From positions 3,290,546 to 3,354,545 of the forward strand of contig NZ_CP032157.1 in assembly GCF_003555545.1 (NCBI RefSeq): 64,000 nucleotides of DNA, read 5' to 3'. The DNA is from Paraflavitalea soli. Lineage in GTDB: Bacteria; Bacteroidota; Bacteroidia; Chitinophagales; Chitinophagaceae. Under the pieces are notes generated by a model. It worked only from the letters and a program-made list of their open reading frames with translations, was not told where the DNA came from and made no database searches. How positions within the stretch are numbered: position 1 is the first letter of the stretch; the number at the start of each line of letters is the position of its first letter. Shown here piece after piece: positions 32,196 through 41,100 of this stretch. A program made the position numbers and the translations under genes.

Positions 32196-35100
32196 CTATT
32201 TTTCTTTAGGTTTAGTCGAGCTTTCTGGCATCGCCGAAGGGGGTGCGCATGGTCCATAATGACATCTCATTTGCGTCGTGCCATCCGAGTTTAATCCTAT
32301 TTGTTGCGCAGGAGCTCCAATTGGCCTTTCCTCGACAAATACCTTTTCCCAATTATTGAGTTTTGCAGCCTTCATAAAGTAGCTTTTCGCAGCATTAGGA
32401 TCAGGATAATCAATTTCGTGAGAGCTTAAATCAATAACCATTTCGATTTTAACATTTAGTATTTCTTTCTTTCGTGCTACTAAGTCATTGATCTTTGTGT
32501 TAATTGCACTTATATCCTTATCGAGTTTTTTCTTTGTTTCGTCTGTCATGAAATTAGTGAAAGCTTTCATTTCAGTTAATGACGTTAGTTCTTCTTGAAC
32601 CGGGGCTAACAATTTGTCAATGTAGGCATTTAATGTTGTCCTTCTCTCATTTTCTTCAGTTTGATATTTTAGAATTCCTTTTGTAAATCCTCTTTCAAAC
32701 GCAGTACCCATACTATTAGTAATAATTTTTATTGTTTCCCCTTTATCAAGTCCGCCAATGATGGCTGCGGCATCAGCGTATCCTGCTTTTTCTCCTGCCA
32801 AAATACGGTTTTCTTTTGTGTTGGATGTTTTGTCTTGAAAGGGTTTTTGAACTATGCTTGATACTCCCCCCATTGAACCATCGTAAAAACGGGGAGTTTT
32901 ACTGCCTGCTCCTTCAATTTGCCTTTGAACAGCAGAAACCCAGGAACTTCCCCAATATTTTTCTTTAGGTTCATCTATCCCAAATGCAGACCCCCACATT
33001 CCATTAATAAAAATTATCAATCTACCGTCAGGGTCTTTTGCAGAAATTGGGGAATTGGCACAATATTGATACGGGGATAAATCGGTGTATTTTCTTTGTA
33101 ACGGATCAACACTCAACCACCTTCCTATTCTCGCATCGTACATCCTTGCGCCAAAGTCTGACTGATTACCCAGCCCCTTTACTTCATTGTCATTCTCCTT
33201 ACCATTAAACCCATACCGGTACAATCCCTTTTGCTCTCCACCAGTACTATCACACACCATTGTTTTCACACTGGTCACCAGATCAACCCGGTGCAGGCTG
33301 AAGTTGTCAATTGTATATGGCCAATCCTGGGCTACTGTTGGTGTGCCGGAATTAGCTCGCACCCACTCCACCCGTAGTTCATCTGCCCCACTCGGTGCAG
33401 TGAAATTCAATTGAAAATCACCCGAGCCAATATAGAAGAAGCCTCTTTGGTCGGTGATCGTCCAGGGCCCGACACCGGTTCTTGCCCACAACTGTATGAA
33501 TATATATTTTTCCGCATTGGGCTGACTGGCCGAAAACTTCAACAAATATCGTTTATTGCCTTCTACCGGCAAATCAGTAGATAACTTGCAGTTTGTCAAA
33601 TTAGTAGCATTGACCTGGATCTTTTTGTCGGTACTGCCTATTAATGTCAAACTTGTTCCTGAGCCATCAGTTGGTTTCCATATATGTTCATTTTCGACAA
33701 TATTAGTTCCACTCACTTCTGCGGAATTGAAATCGGTAGCATGTACCAATACCTGATTTACGGTTGTGTATTTTTTTAATGAGAAATTGTCGACAAGGAA
33801 ACTCAAACCAGCCGTAGCAGGCCTTGCTGAAATTCTGAACGCAACATAGGTGCCTACGGTTGCCCCGGTGGTAAACACTATTGAACGATGGCCTGTGCCG
33901 GACTGTATTATGCTTACACGGTATCCGTCGTTGGTTTGTGAAAGCACTTGTATATTATACTCCGTGATACCTGGCGATTGCTCAAGGATATCGCATTCCA
34001 TCTGGTAAGTAGTAAAGGGTTCAATCATGGAGGATGGAACGACCACCAGCATGCCATCACTACTTGATGTTCCGCTGTTCTCTACTCTGAATGTGCCATT
34101 CACAAGGGAAACAATGCCATTTGCCTGCTGCTGCCAGGTTAGTCCTTTGTGCAAGTACCGGTTATTGGACAGTGTGGTTACACCGCTATCGAGATTACTT
34201 TCCACTTTCGTTTCCACCAGGCTCACCTCCTGCTCCCTGCAGCCTCCACAAACCATCACCGGCCTCAGGGATAAGGTGTCCAAACGACTGATGTTGAAGT
34301 TGTCTATAACATAAGGTGTATTATACCCATCATAGGTATTTCCATTATTACTCCGGATAAATTCGATGCGGGCCGAGTCTGCCCCCGCTGGTTGGGCAAA
34401 ATTAAGTGCAAAATCACCCGCCCCTACGAAGAATACGCCTTGCGACTCGTTCTGCGTCCAGGTGCTACCTGTTTTTGAATATATCCGAAGTCCCAGGCGC
34501 TTGTCCAGCGCATCCTGTGCAACATTTACGCGCATCAGGTAATTGTTGCCGCCTGCTAACTTTATCTCCGTTTTGAGATATGCCTGATCGGTATTTGAAC
34601 AGGTTACCCGGATCTTTTTATCATTTTCGCCAATCAATCCCAGGCTTGTAATTGTATTATTGAGCGGTTTCCAAATCATTCCATCACCGCTGATCACTCC
34701 ACCACTGATGGTTGAATGATCAAAATCAGTAGCAACTTCCGTTGTCTCATCAACCGCTTTAAACTTCCTGATCTTCACATTGTCTACTACAAAATAAGAG
34801 CCTACGGCAATTGAGTTTGAAGTGATGCGCAATCGTATGTAGTTTGGTAACGCTTCCGGGCTGGTGAACAGGATAGCGTGATGCCCTGTTCCAAACTTTT
34901 GCGTTGTAACCCTGTACACATCATTGGTTGGAGTGTGTGCCTGGCAACCAAAATAAGTGATGCCGGATGACTTATCTGTTATATCAAATTCAATGACGTA
35001 GGTGGTATTGGCTTCAACGGCTGATCCCGGCAGGTAAGCCACTACCCCATCACTGGACCCGCCTCCATTATCGACCCTAATGGCATTGTTGGTGTACGAA

Positions 35101-38100
35101 ATGGTTGCAGTATTCAATGGAGCCCATCGAACGCCGTTCTGATAGATATCTGTTCCATTGATGGTTACACCACTATTGAGATCGTTCGTCACCAGTTCTA
35201 CCACATTGTTTTGCAATTCTTCTTTACAGTCAGTGGTAGTAGCATTTCTGCCTGGCATGATCATACCAAAGGGATAATAGGACTGTGCACTGCGTACGTC
35301 TGCATAATAGTAACTCGCAACGGTGTCTCCCGAAGCTGTAATTATGCCTTGCTTCCGATCGGAGATGGTTGCCAGTACATTTCCCAGGTGGTTACTTAGC
35401 TCATACAATTTCAACCCTCTTCTGTCAATAGCGGTATCGGATTGTCTGGTATCAGCCGGTCCGTTATCCACGGGCTGTACAGCGGTGTATACGCCAAGCC
35501 TGCTGCTGCCGTAAATGGACCGTTCTGTGAGGGAAGGCGCCAATTGGGCCAGATCAGCTGAACTGGTGCTGTCAGTATACACTGCGAGTGTATTTCCCTG
35601 TGCATCCCGCACATACCAGGTGTATTCTTTTTTGGTTGTTCCCTGGCGTTCTGTCATTTTGCCTATCCGGTTGCCCTGGGCGTCGTAAGCATATACAATC
35701 CTGCTCACCTTATTGGCCGCACCTGGATTCCGGATGATCTCGCGGATCTTACCATATACCGTCCATTTGATCTCGCGTATCCCTTCAGCGCTGTCTTTGA
35801 CGAGGTTTCCAGTCGAATCGTATTTGTAATTCTCCGGGTCCGCCTGGTTGTCTATATCGCTGCTGTAAGTGCCTGCCTGAGCGTTGTCAATGATCTGCTT
35901 CAATTTATTGGAATTGGCATAATAGCTATACTGAAGATCATCCATCAGGGCGTTGGGTCCGTTTAGATTTCCGGTACGTTTATATTGCAGGATATTACCA
36001 TTGGCGTCATAGGAAACACGTTCTTTATATTGTTCCAACATTTTCAAGGCACTCCAACTGTTGGTGCTTCCATTATAGCCCTTATAGGTGTCCAATTGTT
36101 TGACCCTGTTCAGTTGGTCGTACTTGTAATTATAGAGCAGCGTACTGCCAAAAGCAAGTCCGGGAATATGTGCCGAATCGAGGCTTTCTGCCATACTGCT
36201 GATATTGCCGTTGAACAATGGACGGTAGGCGCTGTCGGGCAGGTAGGCCATGTACCCGGGGAATGGTGATACCAGGGAGCTGATCGGGAAATAATCTCCT
36301 CCGAAGTAATTAAGCCCAAACCCAAACACATCCCTGGCAGTATACTGCCTCAAACCACCAATTGATCCATCCTTACCCATATCGAGGTTGGGCTTCATGC
36401 CCACGCTGTTCACGCCTTTCAGCCATCCCTGTAAGGTATAGGCATAGTCAAGCCCCTGCACCTGTTGGGCGCCTATCGTTGTCCGGGCCAGAGGGCCGTG
36501 GAGGTAATACTCGTATTGGGCTTCCTTATCCCAGATCACAGCATTGGTGCTGGTTTCTGTTGATATAAGTCTGTTTGACGCATCGTATGTGTACCGGTGC
36601 GACCACTGGTCGGCCCAGCCAGGCTGGTAATGAACGCTATTCACTTTTCCGCTGATGAGATCATATTCATACACCATTTTCTTCCAGCGGTTGCCGTTTT
36701 TATTCATCATATTGGGTGTAGTACCAGCCTGTCCGTAATCCTGCAGCAAAGTATCTACATTACCATGCAGGTCGTAACTGTAGAATGTCCCCTGGTTAAA
36801 CGCTGCTGTGACGCCTGGTGAGTCTGCATACGTAGTATAGCTCACCCGGTTTCGCAGGTTTTGTTGTTGCACCACAAGTCGTTGGTCACCTGCTCCAAAT
36901 CCAATATAGGCGGTATCATAAACAGTCTGGGTAACCTGGCCACGGTATTTTACCAGGTTGTCGAGCCATCCCCTCAGGATTGTTTCATTACGCGTAAGCG
37001 TATCGCTGATCACGCTACCCGAGGTATCCCTTATCTGCCCAACCTCTGTGATCCGTCCCAACTCGTCGTACCGGGTATAACTAAAGAAGCGGCTTCCGGT
37101 TGTGCTCATGCCCTTTTGTCTGGAATTCCGGCTAAGGGCCAGCCTGCCCAGACGATCGTACCAGAATTCCGATCCACCGGCATCAGGCGTGCGTTGGGCC
37201 ACCACCTGGTTCAGGGTATTATAACGATATTCTGTGGCCAGTACATGTGCCGGCACTTTGATATTACCTGCCAGCCTGGCTGTTTCGATACTGTTGAGCC
37301 ACAGGGAATCGTAATTGGCGCGAACCCCTGCCGGAGGGACTGTTTTCGCCAGGTTACCTGCCTGGTCATAATAGTAAAGGGTGTAATGGTATTCGCTCAC
37401 GGTATGCCTTACGGAGAAGCTTTCATACTTATAGGCATCGAGGCATTTCGCACGATAGTTGCTATCGAAATTACCCATTACGGAATCGGTATATGCCTTA
37501 TACAGCTCTTTCGCGGAACTAAGAATAAAGAAAGTCGAATCGCTACAATTGGTGATCTCTTCCAGCATTGCAGGTTGCAGTACAGGTTCGGCGCGGCCGC
37601 AGAGGGTCAACGATCCGGTTGCACAGGTATTGTCGGAACACAAATGCTGTGTTGCAGACCAACCCTGGGTTACCGATTTGGTAACATTTGTGGCGGCATT
37701 GATCTGGCTATACAGTGCAGCAACATCGGTGACCCGCCTGTGCGCAATGTTTTCAAAACTTATTTCACTGTTTCGTGAATCACAGGAAACCAATCCCATA
37801 GAATCGGTATGAATTACCCAAACATCATTCTTATTGGCATCAGCTTGCGGGTTGGCCGATACAATAGAAAACTCTCTGTCCAGATCTATACCTATACCTA
37901 TCAGTGAGCTGGAATCTGTCATCCCAAATCTTCTTTGCCATTGAATGCCATTGTTATACTTCAGAAGGTGTTTATCACCGCTTAGGGTATCCTGCCAGGC
38001 TACGGCAAATCCACCACGTTTAACAGGTGTGACCACCTGATTGACCAGTGCCCCATCCTGAAATACCGGCTTTAACACCTTAATAACCTGTTGTTGATTA

Positions 38101-41100
38101 TCAAGTTCAATAATGCAGGGATACTCTTTCCCGGTTGACGGGTCGGTAAACATTGCATTTACCACGCTTCCGGTTGTATTGGTGGTGGCAGACAAAAAGC
38201 GCGTTCCGTTGCCAATTTTATACACTTTTGGAAAATATGCACCAGTTGCAGGGTTTGACGGATTGAAAAGCTGCCTTTTAGGAATCTTATAGATACACCC
38301 GCTAAAGCCTGATTCTCCAGGAATATTGGATGTTGACTTAGTACCAAATATCAACAGGGAGTCCTCTTCCTCCGTTATCGCACTAACGGTAACGTCGTCC
38401 CATACCGTTCCTGCAGGTGGATTAATATCCGGACAAGCTTTAGTGGTAACGAAAATGTGGTTGACATAAGTGAGCGGCCACTGGGAAAAGTAATAAACAC
38501 CAAATCCTTCCCGGCAGCCTGTCGAGGTCTTTACCAGTGCGGCATACTCTCCATTAACTAACTCTACAATGTCTACGGCGGACACTCCTTCTATTTGCCG
38601 TGCCAACCAGCTCTGCCCATCTTCAGGAACCTTTAGGATAGTTGTTTTATTAGCCCCCTGGTGTCTGGAAGAGGCAATGGCGATGAAGCTGTTGTCCATG
38701 GCCGTAATTACCTTTTTAATAATGTTGATACTGTCTCTGTAATTAGACTTCCAGACAACATCGCCCTTATGATCTGTACGCATTAGCCAGGCTGACTGTG
38801 TAGTAGTAGCACTGGTTGCCGTATCAGCTACTCCACCAGCAATAATCAGTCCTCCATCGAGCGTAGTTGTCATACTGGAAACAACAGATGTCTTTACGTT
38901 TTCAGTCATGGGGTATCCTGTAATATAAGCAGGTCCTTTATAGCATAGCTCACCATCACATACTTCAATAGGACGGCCTGTTTTCGCTATATATTCGTCT
39001 TCGTTGATCTCATCGAATGTTGCATATCCCCATGATTCATCGCCAAAATAATAGTAGTTGAAATAGTCTCTAAAGAGTGTTTTGCAATCGGGTAAAGGGC
39101 AAAGCGCGTTTGTGTCGGGCCTGGCACGCTCCAATGTTGTGTTGAACTGTTCGTTAAAGACAAGCTGATTGTTCTTGTCATACAGTTTGAACCAGTCCAT
39201 CTCCACCGATTTCAGGTAATCAAAATGAAGCTTAAACCTATCCAGTTTTGCGTATTGCAGATGACCTGACGGCCGGGCAACTTCAAAAAGTAAGGTGTCA
39301 TTATAATATACTCTGTACTTCTGGGATGTTACGGTATAACGTATGTTTTTCCAGGTATCAAAGAAATGAGTATTTACCCTTGCATCTGATACTACGACAG
39401 TTTGCTGACCGCGCACAAAATAGCTATAACCACTGCCAGGCTGAATAGTAACAGAGAATGGATAGTTCCAGGAGTCGCCTTCAATCATTTCAGGATAGAT
39501 GGAAATGTCACCCGGATTGGAATAATCGTTTTCTGCTTTTATCCTGATCTCGCCGCTAAATTCTCCATCAAAACAAAAGTCCCGCTGTGACTGATAATAT
39601 ATTTCCATACCAAGCTTGTCGCCTCCATTAAAGGGCTTCAACCTTATCACTCCTGGGGTATCAATGAACCTGGCTAATTCTACAGTTGCAAATACCTGGT
39701 CAGACAGATAAGAACCTATTCTCCAGGTTTCACGCCAGAGCTGCGTATAAGAATTGACATATTCATTGGTCAGTGATTTCCGATAGGCCCGGTAGTAATC
39801 ATAAAATCTCTCAAGATCATGTTTGGGGGTATTATTGGTGGTAATTGTTGCATGACATTCCTGTGAAAAATTAAGATAATCAAACACTGTTTTAGTGAAC
39901 CCGAGCTTATAATTCAGGAACTGCTCATACAGCTGGTTAGCTTTGATCTGCACTGAATCATTTGGACTAAATTCTGCAGCAGGCAGCAAATTGGGGTAAC
40001 GGCTCCTGAAAGCGGCATCAACCTGCCTGAATTGATCACAACTCACGCACACATCTCCTGCGTAACACTGGAATAAAGGCGGCAGGGAAATGGGGGCTTC
40101 TGCAAACCGGCAGTCTGAACTGCTGCCAACTACGCCACACATGCTCAATAAAATATTCACTACGGAATCAGATATATTGGTCTTGTGCACTGTTTTCAGG
40201 TAAGCCGAAAAAGAGGGGAACAGGGCGGCAACGGGCTGGTATTTCGTGTAGATGCGCGAGATATTGCTGCACTCACAGGTGTCTGGTTTGTTCAACAGGG
40301 GCTTATTGCTATACATTACCTGCCGATCGTAGGGCATGGGTGCAACAATGCCAAAAGGATTACAATTGCCTAGATCGACGATCCCCCTGCTGGTATTGAA
40401 CCAGTTCATCACTTCCTCAAAACTCCTGAACTGCGAGGTGCTGGAAGGTTTCACGGAGCTGGATCCCAATTGGTGATTGGCGTCCGCTCCTTCTTTACAA
40501 ACATCGATCAATTTAGGGATAATGACCTGTTCAAGGGTGTCGCGGTTATATAAAGTACATTTTAACAGTTGTTCCAGCCATTGAGTAGCATACGCCCGGC
40601 AATTACCATCATAATATTCGGCCAAAGCATTTTCATTCTTTTGCTGCCAGGCGGCAGCACCCGCCGCATCCGACGGGAGGTCAACATCATTCAAGGCCAG
40701 GGACTCCCATGCATCACTAAAATGCGGCTGGTGTCCCGACTGCATGATGGTGGCAGTAGTAATACAATTGTTACAATTTGCCTTTATCCACTGGTTTACC
40801 AGGTTACGCTTCACATCGAGGTACATCTGACGGAAGGACAGCCAGGCCATATTCAGTTCTCCCACACACATGGAGTCTGGCAGGAAAGCATAGTTGTTGT
40901 TTAAGTAAATATTATAACAGCCGACGGTACCATCGCACATGGCGGCGGCTGAGGCCACTCCCCACATGCTTACAAATACACCGTCTTTCTTCCGGTATTT
41001 GACAAGGGAATCAAGTAGCCTGGCCTTAAATGTATCATTCCGCAATGAAAAGAGTGGATCGACCTCGATCGAACCCACGGTGCCAGAGAAAAGGTTGTAA

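Noticed and set aside
36861-37778. Plus-strand ORF of 305 aa inside the RHS gene
   Set aside because: Antisense to the YD-repeat region, whose repetitive codon pattern keeps the opposite frame open; no motif or start signal.
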